Positions 33,801 to 45,483 of a stretch of DNA of 64,000 nt are shown here, piece by piece. The number at the start of each line of letters is the position of its first letter. Position 1 is the first letter of the stretch. The translations under genes and the position numbers were made by a program. Under the pieces are notes generated by a model. The model had not been told where the DNA came from, did no database searches, and was given only the letters and a program-made list of their open reading frames with translations. This DNA comes from Amorphophallus konjac (taxonomy: Eukaryota > Streptophyta > Magnoliopsida > Alismatales > Araceae), in NCBI GenBank assembly GCA_022559845.1, contig JAHNEJ010002202.1, positions 124,001 through 188,000 of the forward strand, written 5' to 3'.

Positions 33801-35449
33801 GGCGGCTTTGTCTGCCGTCTTCTTGTCGGAGTCACTTGACTCGCCTTCCTTACTGGCTTTGGCAGTGGGGGTTAACTCGATGATCTTCACCTCTTTACCG
33901 GGTTGGCGTTCTCGCATCCGTTTACCCTTGGCAGAAGTATAGGTTGGGTTATTGGCGAAGAACATTCTATTTCGGTGACTGTCGAGTTGAGCTGGTCAAA
34001 GCCTTTAATGTTGGTGCCGAGAAGCTTTTCGCTAACCTCGGTTGCCAAGCCTCTGCGGCATATGGTAATGGCATCCTCCTGGACTGGCGGGTTGATACAC
34101 CTCATGCTGAGGTCTCGCCATCTCTTGATGAAGTCGAGGGCACTCTCGCCCTTCTTTTCCTGGAGAGAGCAAAGCTTGGCTGTCTGGAAACGATCGAGGA
34201 ATTTCTTCTGGAGATCTGCCCAGTCGACTACTGAATTGGGCTTCAGGCAAGAATACCACTGAAAGGCCACTCCCGTAAGTGAGGTGGTGAATAGCGGAGG
34301 AGGTATGACTCGTCCAACGCTAGCTCGCCCATGGCCGTGATGTAATAGGCCAAGTGCTTGTGTGGAGACCCTTGTCCATCGAACTTTTGTAGCTTCTGGG
34401 GCTTGGTGTACTCCAGGTGAAGCTTTTTTAGCTGGTGATGCAGTGGGTAGGGTACACTATAGAGGTCTATAGTGGCAACCCTTTCCCCATACTAGGTGAG
34501 CTTCGTCTTGACGATCCGCTCAATCATTTGTCGTTGCGCCACAAGATGCTCTGGCACCGGCGTGTTGGAGGCTCGTGGATGAGCTTCCACTAGAGGTGTG
34601 TCAAACCCTGCTGCTGTCGGGGTTCGAGTGGCTGTTGCTGAGGCGTTGGCACCATTGTGCCCAACTGGTAGTGCCAGTGCTTCGGTCGAAGGCCTAACAG
34701 GTTGCTGAGGGTGAAGGTCTCGCTCCCAAAGAAGGTCTTGCATGAGGGCCTTACAATGCTGGTTCTATTTCATGAGAGTCTCAAGAGTCATCTCTTGAAC
34801 CTCATTTGCCGGAGGATCGTTGTTGACTAGATCTGCGTTAACATGAGCACCATGATCCTTGACCGGGACCTCTTCGGCGCGTTCTAACCCCCGTGGTCCG
34901 GCAAAAGTGCCGATGTGGCCTGGCGGCCCCGAAGGTTGAGTTTGATGGCGAGGCCTCCTGAGCTGGGCCAGAGGTTGGTTAAGGTCATCGGACTGAGTGT
35001 TGGGCTGGTGTCTGGTGGCATAACACTCGAACACTTGAACCGCGTCATTGATGAGCCGAACTGTCCGCTTCTTCCTGGGAATGCTTCTCAAAGCTGACTG
35101 GTGCCCCCAATCTGTCGAAGACTGAGGTCCGTTGTAGTGGAGCCTCTGTTGTGGGGTCGACCCGAGGAGAGCTTGAGGGTGGATGTTGGCGGGGACCAGC
35201 ATGAGCCCGTCTTTGCTTTGGCCTATTTAGGCTAGAGATGCTGAGTGGCTGGGTGCCGTCGGACTGTGCCGATGTAAACTCGGCCACGTCTCGCTTGATG
35301 TCGCGCTCGGGCGCATGGTTTGCCACATCGGATCTCGGCTTTGTCTCGGGTGGGTTGGAGAGAAGAGATCTCGAAAAAATCTCGGGAGATCGGGTTCGGG
35401 GATCTCGGAACATTTTTTCATATATATAGCCTATTTCTAAGAAAATCAT
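30893..35449 (-). pseudogene. Long broken Gypsy gag region with repeated CHHC modules
   Basis: A coding-like region on the - strand, with stops and several frameshifts. The N-terminus (from 35449) is charged and disordered. The central capsid-like part is clear: TGVAFQWYSCLKPNSVVDW and DLQKKFLDRFQ (about 34290-34180). After it come units of the form FxxEhTxxLFD ... YCPYHRMLDHPLEVC (about 33650-33590), then PWHDHLPLSFPRERTRRLFD with YYPFHVRICHAIEPC, then WRPWQELESLSFFKED. In related Gypsy elements one YCxxHxxxxHxxxxC module follows gag; here it is repeated. Further down, basic stretches such as KKNERNKRKNLKRRLKKQAE occur. Breaks: TAG at about 34494, a shift between 34270 and 34490, another near 33950, and a TGA near 31068. 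No protease or RT follows before the junction at 30893. Confidence 0.65.
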
Positions 35450-36168
35450 AATTCTTTTATACTAACAACTCAATTTCACAAACATGTTTTTGTAATTAAC
35501 AACTCAATTTTACCAAATAAAGAGTAATGATAATAATAAGAAATCCATTCACATGGACTAATATCAATATGCATCAAAAGTTACACAAATATAAAATTAT
35601 ACCTTATAAAATTTAAATAATTCTTCAAGAATTCACTATTTTCCCAAGATCGGAGAATGACGCAATCAGCGGGTGGGGAGAGGCACCTGGCGCGGCTCCG
35701 GTGATCTCGTGCGACTGTGCGAGTGTGTGCGAGAGTGTTGGGGAGAGAGAGTGTGCCAAGCGGTTGGGGTGAGGCGTGACTCGTGAGGACTCAACGGGGG
35801 TCGGGGGTTGGGGGTTTAAGGCTTTTAGGGTCGACCGGTTCGCCTAACGAGACCGGTTAACCCCATTCGTGCCCGCCGGTCTCGCCTACACACGATATCT
35901 CCGAGATCCGCCGACTCGGAACGTTTTCGTGCCTCGCGGACGTGCCGAGACAGAGATCTCGGTGAGATCTCGCGAGAATGCATACCATGCCCGGGTGTTC
36001 GAAGGGGGTTTCCGGCACGTGCCCTCTGAACGGCTTGAGCCTCCTCCGGGTTGACCCAGATTCTTCTCAAGCTAAGTTGTTGTCCTCCGTTGTCATTATT
36101 CTTTCGACAAGTCCTCGGTTAATTACCGAGGCACCAACTTCTCTGAGTTCCACTTTATCCTCTCGCGT
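35450..36168. other. Leader or LTR-like sequence upstream of the gag region
   Basis: Contains repeated GAGATCTCG-type palindromes (35370-35420 and 35945-35975) and two copies of GACCGGTT (35833, 35859). AT-rich at 35430-35640, GC-rich after. No gene seen. Confidence 0.35.
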
Positions 36169-37527
36169 TCATTGCAGGAGGCTAAAGTGGTTGACAGTGG
36201 GGATCGTAGGCACAATCCGATCCCGGGATACGATCGGTTCACCTCCAGTGAGACGAATCCTCAAGTCGTCGACAAGAATAGTCTTGCCGGAATTGCTGGT
36301 CGCAGTAGCGGGTTGCCTACTTCTGCGGCCACTATGGCGCTTCCTCTGGGGACCGGGGGAGGATCCTGCTCCAAGGTGGTAGACAGAGAAGACCTGGTCT
36401 ACCGTTGCCGGTAGCGTAAAGTTGTCGGCGAAGAGTGCTGAGATCGGCCTTCGGGGCATGGAGCCCATACCGAGAGCCGATGGCTGAGTGACCAGAGTAT
36501 AGGCTTCTGCCCGGGCTGATAGAAGGGTTGTCGGAGCTCGAGACACTGCTCTTGCATCGAGAATTGATGTTGCGGAGAATGTTGGGGTGCCGAAAACTCG
36601 AGGTTGTGAACCTGCGTTGAGCGTCGGCGTTGCTGACGTTTGGGGCCAATGGCCCAAGCTAGGTACTGAGGACGCCATATCTCGAGGCAGAAAGCCTGAG
36701 CTGGGAGTTAGCATCATTGGATCATAGGGGTAGCAACCCCGTTGTCGAGCTGAGAGGCCAGAAGCCTAAAGCGGGGAATCCGCGTCGGGGACCGACCTTA
36801 ATGAGACCTGGGGTTGTGTGCCCGAGCTGGGTGCTGGGGAGTCTCGAACTCTGGGTTTAGAACCCGTATTGAGTGTTGGCTTGATCGGGGCTCGGGTCAA
36901 GAAGCTCGAGTAAAATGTTGGGGAGCCTTGAACTCGGGGCCGGAAAATCATGTTGGGAGTAGGCTTGGTTTGGACCCGGGGTTGGAGACCCGAGTGAAGT
37001 GCTGCGGAGTCGGAGACCCGGGGTAGGGAGCTCGTGTTGGGTGTTGGCTCGGTTGGGACTCGAGGTTGGAAACCCGAGTGAAGTGCTGAGGAGCCGCGGA
37101 CCCAGGGCAGGGAACCCGTGTTGGGTGTAGGCTCGGCTGGGACTCGGGGTTGGAAACCAGAGTGAAGTGTTGAGGTAGTGGCCGAATTCCGGGGCGTAGG
37201 GCCCGTGTTGAAGATCGGTCGATGTTGGACTCGGGAGCAGACACTTGTCTGGGCGAGAGACGATCTAGGACCCCTATGGGGGCCAGTCGTGGAGACCCCG
37301 AGTTTGACACTTGGATGGGTCACCGTTGCTAGAACGGCGCGCGGCAAGCCGGCCGCACGAACAGGAATAGGAACCGGGATTGGCTGCGGAATAGTCACAG
37401 GGACCACACCCAAGAAGTAGGGTGATCCGATGACCAGGGAGAAGTCGTCGAAAGTGATCGGCGTCGCCAAGTAGCCCACCCGTGCATGGGTGGCGATGAC
37501 GATAGGGCCATAGGTTACGACCACCAT
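36169..37527 (-). repeat. Region with 84-bp tandem repeats and repeat-derived open frames
   Basis: The landmark CGAGTGAAGTG recurs at about 36991, 37075 and 37159 (84 bp), with faded units back to about 36830. Open frames of 182 and 253 codons on the - strand consist of the repeat (TPNTGSLPWVRGSSALHSGF and variants). A period divisible by three keeps frames open without selection, so I do not call a gene, although an upstream ORF of a Gypsy element remains possible. Confidence 0.6.
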
Positions 37528-39136
37528 AGCTGTTGGACTGTTGGTCGCTGGAGAGAGCGGCGGTCGAAGACGGGCACTGGGTGTGGTCCAACTGTCGGAA
37601 CACGAGCTGGAACTTGCAGGGAAAGGCGAGTGTCCCTCCTCTACCTATCCTGTAAGGATAGGAAAAGGGCACCACGGCTTCAGGGCTAGCACATGCATCT
37701 TTTTAGCAGAAAGAAGAAAGGCGAGAGACGTCCCACTGGGCGTCCCAACGGGTTTGTCGTCTTTCGATATCGAAGTCGGTGACCGCCGTGAGAAGGGAAT
37801 AAAGTGATAAAGGAAAATAAGGGAGTTGATGTTATCTCGAGGATATTTTCCTTTGTAGCCATATGCCTCTCATGGTAGTACCGTACACACGCCTTTTACG
37901 GAAGGTCGAGAGGGGTCAACTTGCACGAGATGTTTCTGGGAGGACAAGGTGACTGGACAGTGTGCGGGCGTGTCAGTCGATTTCTCGACGATCACCTATG
38001 GAACCAGAAGTTAACTGGGGAAGCATCGCCAAGACACGACACGTGGGCACCAAGTATCGGGTGACACGTGGAAAGTGGAGGTTCCACAGGTGCGAGTGTG
38101 TAGATGATTGTGGGGATTCGTGTACGAGACGTCTTTCCCCTCTGGTCGGAAGCAGACGGTGTTTATTTACATCAGATTGAATCCAAACACCTTTGTTCTG
38201 TGCTGAAGAAGAGCCTAGATATTTCTGAAACCAAGGGCAAAGGAATGGGATACACCCCGCAGCTATAGGGTGACAATTGTGTTCGACTGGAGGGGTTGGT
38301 AAACTGAGATCTGGGAGATTGGTTGCACATAGGCTAGTACGGATAAGAAACTGGGACCCAGGTACGGGTATGTATATTCAACTTGTTTTGTAGGTGTCAC
38401 GTGGGCTTTACAAGTAGGCCGAAAGGGCCAAAGTATATCTGGTGTAAGTCGCGGGACAATTCCGACACGTAGGTCGGTCCCCGGGTCGTTACAAGATAAA
38501 TCAGATTATCCACGTGTTTTTACATGGGGCTCTCCGCAAGGAGATAGGGACGCGCCTGAATCGCCGAGGGAGGGCTAGACTGGATGGCAGGGGCGGACAC
38601 TGGCTGGCGCTTGAGGGAGGCCGGACGCGGCTCTAGGGGAGCAGTCGGGTACGGGTCCTAGAAGGCGAGTGTCTTCATCGTAGGGAGTTAGGGCCGATTC
38701 CGAGTTAGGGTCCTGCTAACTCGAGTTAGTGGTCGGGACTGTCGGTGGCCAGCTCAGGGTGAGTGGCGGGCACGTGGCTCGGTGGCAGGAGCAAATCCGG
38801 CATTATGGCGTGCGCGTTGTTATCATAACATGTCATATGCGGGCGAACCCGATGTGCGGGTGTGTTCGCCGTTATCATAACGCGTCATACGCGGGGACGT
38901 GGACTTGAGTGAGACAACTAGACGCCATGTGAGGGGAGTACATTTGACATACCCTCGGCGTATACGAGTCGATCAACAAGCCACCCAACACGCGCTTAGC
39001 TTCTCGCATTTTTTGTCGGAAGCCTTGGGGCTTTTATCCTCGAGTGCTTGTAGATGAGCGCCCTTACGCCTGCATGCCTATGTGTTCTATTGCATATATG
39101 CCCCTTGAGCTTCTAAGGGGGAATTTATAGGGGAAT
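37528..39136. other. Degenerate LTR-like sequence
   Basis: Contains one copy of the hairpin box in reverse orientation (38102-38194) and a direct repeat, GTTATCATAAC followed by GTCATA and GCGGG, at 38819 and 38871. No coding potential that I trust. Confidence 0.4.
38102..38194 (-). repeat. Hairpin box, copy E (degenerate)
   Basis: Reverse complement of the box seen at 42521-42603: it keeps GATGTAAATAAACACC and the following GGGAAAG and ATCATCT, while the stem is mutated. Confidence 0.6.
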
Positions 39137-39560
39137 ATGAAAGGTCATTGTGGGGGGGGGGGGGGTTTACGCGGGCTGGACTGGAGGGGTGAGTTGGTCC
39201 GCGTAAACCCCGTAAAATTTAAAAAACACATTTTTTTGGTTGTTAGAGGGGGGGAGGTTTACGTGGACCAGCCTGGGGGGGGGCCCCACAGCCTAGGAGG
39301 GGGGAGCCGATCCGCGTAAACCTCTCCCCCTGGGCTGGTCCACGTAAACCTCCCGAGAGGTTTACGTGGGGGAAATCCCGCTATTTTATTTTTTTAGGGG
39401 TGTGGGCCCAGGTTTACGTGGACTAGGCCAGGGGGGTTTACGGGGGGTGAAAACCCATTTTTTTTTTTGAAAAAGTTTTTTTCTGTTTTAATGCAAGTAG
39501 GCCCGAGTTTACGCAGACCAGCACGTGGGGGGCGGCCTGGTCCGCGTTAACCCCCTTGGG
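39137..39560. repeat. G-rich array around GTTTACGTGGACCAG
   Basis: At least six imperfect units mixing GTTTACG(C/T)GG, ACCAGCC and long G-runs (up to twelve G at 39155-39166). A possible TATA box lies about 40 bp downstream at 39600. Confidence 0.75.
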
Positions 39561-39599
39561 GGGTTTACGCGGGGCCACCCGAGGGTTTTTTCCCGAGTC

Positions 39600-39606
39600 T
39601 ATAAAA
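39600..39606 (+). promoter_or_regulatory. Possible LTR TATA box
   Basis: TATAAAA directly after the G-rich array, the same order as at 41608 and 43608. Confidence 0.35.
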
Positions 39607-39609
39607 CTC

Positions 39610-40870
39610 CCATTTTTGGTCTTCTTGGGCCTGCCTTTGACAAAGTGTGAGCAGAAGACGACAAGGATACGTGGCTTGGATTGATCGGTTGGTCGCGTGT
39701 GTGCGTAGAACGAAGAGGTTGACCCGTGCGTCTTCGATATTGTCTTCGCGAACACCTACGGACTGGTATGCTGATCGATCCTTCGTGGGATTGGGACGGG
39801 GACAAGCTGGGGTTGACCGGGCCAGGTGGAGAGGCCGCCCCCGGCGGAGTTCGCCCCCACCAGGGCGTGGCCGCGCTTGGGGTGAACTCCCCCCCCCCCT
39901 CCGGGCAGGTTGTGGCCACAGGGGGGGTTCTGAGTGACCTCTCGTTGTTCTTCTGAGTTGTCCTTTGAAGGACTTAGTGCATCGGGGTGCTAGGATTGGC
40001 CCGTGGGGGTCAATTGTTCGGTGTTGTTACTATCGCTTGCAGGGTGTTCGGGAAAATTCTCGACGCACCTCGGGTGAACGGCTCGAGTATTTGGCCTCGG
40101 GCTAGGGGTGAGAGCTCATAGGAGTTGAGAGAAGGCGTTTTGGGCATGTAGGCCCGGCTGTGGTGGGATGAGCCGTGTTGCATGGCTGGTTGACAGGGCA
40201 GTCTCGGGTTAGCCTAGGTGCTGAAGATAAACGGCCCAACGCCGTACGTTCGAGAGTCGGGAGTGGCCCCAACTTGCTAGAGGGTTGCTGTAGGATGCGG
40301 CTAGGGTGTTCGAGCCGCGGGTTGGCCCCCGAGTTGCTTTAGAGTGGCTGGAACATACACGCCCACAAGGTGCTCGGGGAAATTTTTAATATGCGAACAC
40401 GAGTCGTATAAGCATGTTATGGGTTTTCAGAGCCCGTAGTTGACTAGGATAAGTCTTCCGTTGACTTCAGGAGGGTTGACGGGTGGCATTTTGGGGATAA
40501 ACCCTGGCCTCGTTGCTAGATTGCACGTGTCGTGGCTTGTGGTCAGGGTGACCCCGGGTTGGCCCGGGTGGCTTTGTTGAAGGCGGGTAAACCCACAAAC
40601 TGGGTGATCAGGGGTGGCCCTAATCGATTGTTGATGTCGTCGTGAGTCACGACTAGCTGGTTAGGACCCTTAGTTGGGCCCGGTATGACATAGGAGGGGT
40701 TGGGTGAACAATGCCTTAAAGGTGTTCGGGGAAATTCCCGAGCCTTTACTCCTTGTTATTTTTGCTAGGAAAATGTCTGGGTACACCAAGTCCGCAACAA
40801 CTATTAATCATGAATCCCTCGTAGCAAACGAGGTGGTTGAAAGCCAAGTTAAGTCCACGAAGATTGTAAG
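39610..40870 (+). repeat. LTR-like sequence with an imperfect repeat of about 340 bp
   Basis: The landmark GTGYTCGGGGAAAWTT appears near 40047, 40372 and 40727, each followed by a CGA- or CGC-containing stretch and then text on CGGGTTGGCCC. Spacing is about 325 and 355 bp. No gene found. Confidence 0.5.
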
Positions 40871-41189
40871 GGTCGTGGTCTAAGGCAAATCCCAAAGCAA
40901 GGATTTCCTCTTCGGACGTTCATGGTTAGGGGCAATAATACAAAGAAAGAAGACCTCACAACAAATAAAAGGGGGAAAGAGAAGACATACACATCTCTGA
41001 GAAAGTCCAACGTACGTGTACCACGTGGCTCGGGCAAACACAATCTCCTTCTTTTAGGTCGGAGGCACAAGGTAGACAACAAACGAATAAGAAAGAGCAC
41101 TTCCTCCTCTCTCCACTTGGTTTGCTGCGAGAAGAAGGTTGAAAAAAGCCTAAAACTAGGGGTTTAAGTAGGAAGGAACCTGGGGGAAA

Positions 41190-41450
41190 CTCGTCCGGGG
41201 TCGGAGAGACCCGTGCGGGGTCGCCCGACCCCAGGGGGACCTATGCACGGGTGAGTAGACCCGCCTGGGGTCGTGCGACCCCAGTGGGGACCTGCCTAGG
41301 GTGGTCAAACGACCCTGAGTAACGACCTTTGCAAGACCTGTCTGGGATGGTTTAACTCCGGGAAGGATCTGCCCAAGGTCGTTTGACCCCGGCGGGGCCT
41401 GTCCAGGGTCGAATGACCCCTGGCAGGTCCCACGTGGGCTTGCCCTGGGT
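41190..41450. repeat. Array of GGGTCG...CGACCC palindromes
   Basis: About eight units with inverted repeats such as GGGGTCGCCCGACCCC and GGGTCGTGCGACCCC. Located 160-420 bp upstream of a TATAAATA box. Confidence 0.75.
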
Positions 41451-41607
41451 CCAGTGAGCCCACCCCCTCTTCTCTCTCTCTCAGAAAAAAGAAAAAAGGA
41501 AGAAAGGGAGGGAAAAAAGTAGAAAAAGAAAAGATAATAACATTCCTGGGGTCATTTTAGCTACATTCATCCCGTACGGGTTAAATCAATCCTAGAGGTT
41601 CACCTCT

Positions 41608-41615
41608 TATAAATA
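41608..41615 (+). promoter_or_regulatory. LTR-like TATA box
   Basis: TATAAATA, followed after about 20 bp by a GAAGGAGGACACA repeat (41641 and 41672) near the expected transcript start. Confidence 0.5.
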
Positions 41616-42640
41616 CCTCCCCCCCCCTCGCACGGGGTCCGAAGGAGGACACACAGACACAGAAGGAACGAAGGAGGACATACGGAGAAGAGGGCATATA
41701 GTGCTTGTTCATTATTTTGGCCCACCAGGGGTATACTACAGGAGAACTAGGTCATGTTATTTACAGTTTTACCCTGCTATCTTTTGTAATTGAGGATATG
41801 TCTCTATTTTTCGCGTCAGCACGAGAATGTCATATGTACAGTCGACAATTCGCAGACGACTCTTGTACTTAAAAGAATTTATGAATGTACTCATTTGTCT
41901 CCCTACGTGCCAAATGAAAAAAATATAAATAAATCCTTGACTTTCAAAAATTGTGCATGTACCCTTCTCTCTCTCGAAAATGAATGCGCTTGTGCTTTCC
42001 ATGAAGTCCAACGTCGTCCTTCCACTTAAAGACCTTGTCAAACCACCCTTACACTTGAGTATGGGCCTTGACCCTAAACTCATCCTGGGTTCGGTAAGAT
42101 TACCGAAATGCTCCTACTACTCAGAAATGGTTAATCAACCCCAGATCTTCTCGGAAACAACCCCAGTGCCCTTAGGAGCCTGAACTTGCATCATAGCCTC
42201 CCAGCAACCCAGAAATTACAGAAGCCCCTTGGCCTGGTAAAATTATTAGAATATCCCTAGGAGTCTAAAATTATCAAAATGCCCCTAGAGTCTAGAAATC
42301 CTTCTAGCACTTCCAAACTGCCTACGGCTCCTTCAAATTGAAATCATGCCCCTACGTAATCAGGTTTCTGCCTACCCTAATGGCCACCTAGGACACCCTA
42401 TTCCTACTTATACCTTCGGTGGTGATTGAGAACTCAATTCGAGCCATGCGAGCGAGTCTATCCTTGATATCAAGACTTTCATGTCGGACTTTGGGACTTT
42501 TTTGACTGTTAAATGAGCGTGTTCGGACGTTATGTCAATGTAAATCAACACTGACTGCGGTCAGTGGGGAAGGGTCCAACATTCGACCCCATATCGTCTG
42601 ATATAATGCGCACCCATAGAATGAAAATTACATAGGCCCT
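41616..42640 (+). repeat. LTR-like fragment, copy 2
   Basis: Similar to 30141-30892 and 43616-44760. It includes the intact hairpin box at its right end. No gene. Confidence 0.6.
42521..42603 (+). repeat. Hairpin box, copy A
   Basis: CACTGAC-TGCG-GTCAGTG (42549-42566) is a perfect 7-bp stem, flanked by ATGTAAATCAA on the left and GGGGAAGGGTCC...ATCGTCTGATA on the right. The same layout is at 44652. Confidence 0.8.
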
Positions 42641-43136
42641 ATGTGTACACCCCTATAACTTCCCCTTTGTTGTCAGGATCAGTCCGTTGAGAAGTTTATA
42701 AAGATCCCCTTTCTTTTAGGGACCTGTTGCACACGTAATTCATTCGAAATATTTCAAGAATTTTGTTTCGTAACAACCGATCGAAAACATGGCGTAGCGG
42801 CGATGTCGTCAGACCACGGAATACCTCCGTAATTTAGGGTCTATTGACCCGACTTTATAAGTGTAAGCAGCGTCACAGCAAGGGAAATCCAGAGAGACTA
42901 TGCATGCACACTTGTCAAAGTGGCCGAACAACTGTGTATCATACGGCACAGACGAGTGCAAAGACTCCTCTCCAGGCGAGCGACGCGCAAGCAAACAACA
43001 AACCGATAATCCCTCGCTCATGCACGATCCTCCACCAACGTGTTGCTACCACGTGGCGAAGAGTGGGTCTTAAAGATCAATAAATGCAGGGCAACAGCTC
43101 CTCTCCTACCCAGGGCGACAGAAAAATCCGAAAAGG
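42641..43136. other. Unassigned sequence
   Basis: About 500 bp with no repeat or coding signal that I recognise; probably the leader or interior of the LTR-like copy at its left. Confidence 0.3.
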
Positions 43137-43448
43137 GTGCGAAGAGAGGCCAAAATGACTGCTCCGGGCTCAAATGACCCCTCTGGCCCCTTAGGGGCGC
43201 TGACCGGCCTAGGTGGGGCCATGGCCACCCCGTTGGAACCCAACGGGGTCGACCGGCTCCACGCGGGTCATGTCGGCCCGCTGGGCTTCCCACCGGGGTT
43301 TTGTCACCCCGTTGGGACCCTAACGGGGTCAACCGACCCCAGGCGGGGCCAGTTGACCCCGTTGGACCCCAGCGGGCCAATGTGATCCCTACAGGGTCAC
43401 TTGACCCCGCTAGGTCCCCACGGGCCAACCGACCCCCCCCCCCCCCCC
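43137..43448. repeat. Array of CCCCGTTGG...CCAACGGGG palindromes
   Basis: Units contain inverted repeats such as CCCCGTTGGAACCCAACGGGG (43230-43250) and GACCCCGTTGGACCCC. It ends in a C-run (43434-43448). A TATA box follows at 43608. Confidence 0.8.
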
Positions 43449-43607
43449 GAGGGGGGGGTCTATGTTCCTATGAAAAAAAAGAAGGGAAAGAAAGAAGAAA
43501 AAAAGGATGGGCCACCCCACCTTGTCAGAATTGAGGTTAAAATCTATTTTTTTGTCAGAATTGAGACAAATCCTCACATTTTTTATAAAGGTGGGTCCCC
43601 TACCTTC

Positions 43608-43615
43608 TATAAATA
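43608..43615 (+). promoter_or_regulatory. LTR-like TATA box
   Basis: TATAAATA about 160 bp downstream of the palindrome array. Confidence 0.5.
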
Positions 43616-44760
43616 GCCCATTGGGCCAAGGAGAGGGGAACAGAAGCATCAAGTATCTATGAAAGATCAATGATTCTTGCAGAAAATATTTGTTCGTCGT
43701 TTTGACCCTTGAGAGGTAGGTGATCCCGGGTCCTGTTTTTATGCCCCTAAGGGATATCTTTGTAATTTTATAATTGTGCTCCTTTGCGGGTTTTGTTGTA
43801 AGTTTCTACGCTCCGAGATGGTTAAGTTATGTAGTTCCGCCCCCATGATGGGAGGATTACGGGAACGTCCTCCTCGGGATTGCTAGAAATAAAAGTCCTG
43901 TTATTTGTAGTTTTACCCCATAACCTTTTGTAATTGGGGCTACGCCCCAACTTCCCGCGTTAGTGCGGATATCTGTGATGTACATTCGACGACTCACCGA
44001 CAACCCTTGCACCCGTTTAGGCCCTAAACGTGTTTAATGTACTTTACATATTTTCTTTACTCTCCCGTCACAGAAAATTATATGAAAACACTGACTTCTA
44101 GGAAAATTGCACACATGTCCCTACCTTTGCAAATATCATGTGAGCCTCCTAGTACGCCCCTCGTCACTCCTTTGGCTCGAGGGCATTTTTCAGCTCAATC
44201 TGACACTTGGGTGTTGTCTCAAAGCTAGGTCCTTGTAGGGTATAGTAAAATTACTAAAATACATGTATGATCTAGAAATAGGTTAGTAGCCCCTAAAACC
44301 CTCCACAAATGGCCTCAGCGCGCGGTTTGGGAAGTTAGAGATCCTATCCTACCTTTTCTCTCCACTCAGAAATTTTAGAAATATCCCTGGCCTTGTAAAA
44401 TTATCAAAATACCCTCGGGGTCCAGGAAATTTCTCGACGCTTAAAAATGCCTACGGCTCCCACAAAAAATACATCCATACCCCAAAATTCTAGGGTTTTT
44501 GCCCTAAGTCTAAGAGGTCTTTGATAAAGCCTTAGTTTTGTCAGTTAGTAGGTGGTGAGTGAACGGTAATTGTGAGTCGCCCAGGCGAGTGTGCCCTCGA
44601 CATTAGAACCTATATAGGGGATTTTAAAGTTTTCTTTGGCAGTCAAATAAAGATGTTCAGACGTTAGGCCGACATAAATCAACACTGACTGCGGTCAGTG
44701 GGGAAAGGTCCAGCACCCGAACTCAAATCGTCTGATACTATGCGCATCCACGAAATTTCT
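43616..44760 (+). repeat. LTR-like fragment, copy 3
   Basis: Aligned by eye with 41616-42640 and 30141-30892, including repeated phrases of the type TAAAATTATCAAAATACCC. Ends with hairpin box copy B. Confidence 0.65.
44652..44746 (+). repeat. Hairpin box, copy B
   Basis: The same CACTGAC-TGCG-GTCAGTG stem (44683-44700) as copy A, with the same flanks. Confidence 0.8.
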
Positions 44761-44777
44761 TTTAAAAAAGAACACCA

Positions 44778-44815
44778 TATATATATGTAAATAAATATGT
44801 ATATATATATATATT
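44778..44815. repeat. (AT)n-rich microsatellite
   Basis: ATATATATATG and ATATATATATATATT blocks separated by TAAATAAAT. Confidence 0.9.
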
Positions 44816-45045
44816 CCGTGGCCAACAGGAGTACATTCCATGGTCCTCAACAAAATGATTTTCTTTCCAACAGCTCCCTCATGTGCAGTGCTACTTAGGT
44901 TCTATCATGTAGACATTGATGGCACACAATGCATTGCTTGGGAGCATGCCCATGGGCCCTAATTCCATGCGGAAAATAGAAGGAAAATGAAGAAGAACGC
45001 ATGGAGCGCCAACAACTTTCAGCCCACAAATTTGTTAGTTCATTA
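44816..45045. other. Short unassigned flank of the second PMD copy
   Basis: May continue the decayed 3' part of the PMD frame on the - strand; stops in all frames. Confidence 0.3.
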
Positions 45046-45483
45046 CTTAAGGAACTTGAACAGCAATGGCGCTCCAAGATTCCCTACTTCAACATTGGAC
45101 GCAAAGCCTGGAAACAGCAAACCAGCCCAAACGCTTAGATAATGAAGTGGTAGCTGTAGACTCTTCTCCCTGGGGCTCAGGTGACTAGTTAATGCTCCCA
45201 ATGAATGATATATGTTGGCCAGTGCCCCAGGAGCTAAGGCCAATCGTTGTCCCCCAACTAGCAAACATGTCAGATATAACACCTTAGCCTGGACGGTCTC
45301 CTCTTCTCCACAAGGTAATACAAAAGTGGAGATCCAAGATGCTAAGTACCGACACGAGGGCCCGAGATCGGCATGACCCAACATTGGCGAGTCGTCGACG
45401 GAGTACACGTCACGCTATGCAGGCCACCCAAGCGTCGATTTAGCTTGGAGACAGCATGAAGATATAGTTCAGAGTTGGGACAT
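45046..45483 (-). pseudogene. Second PMD copy, 3' part
   Basis: From about 45408 one frame reads LGPSCRYLASWISTFVLP, then LVGGQRLALAPGALANIYHS and PLHYLSVWAGLLFPGF to a stop at 45043, a well-preserved PMD block. It aligns with residues around 6300-6150 of the first copy and shows Trp where that copy has TAG. Upstream (45409-45483) the frame is shifted and stops occur. At 45484 it is cut by an LTR element whose other end (49409) touches the 5' part of the same gene, so both belong to one interrupted locus. Confidence 0.8.
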
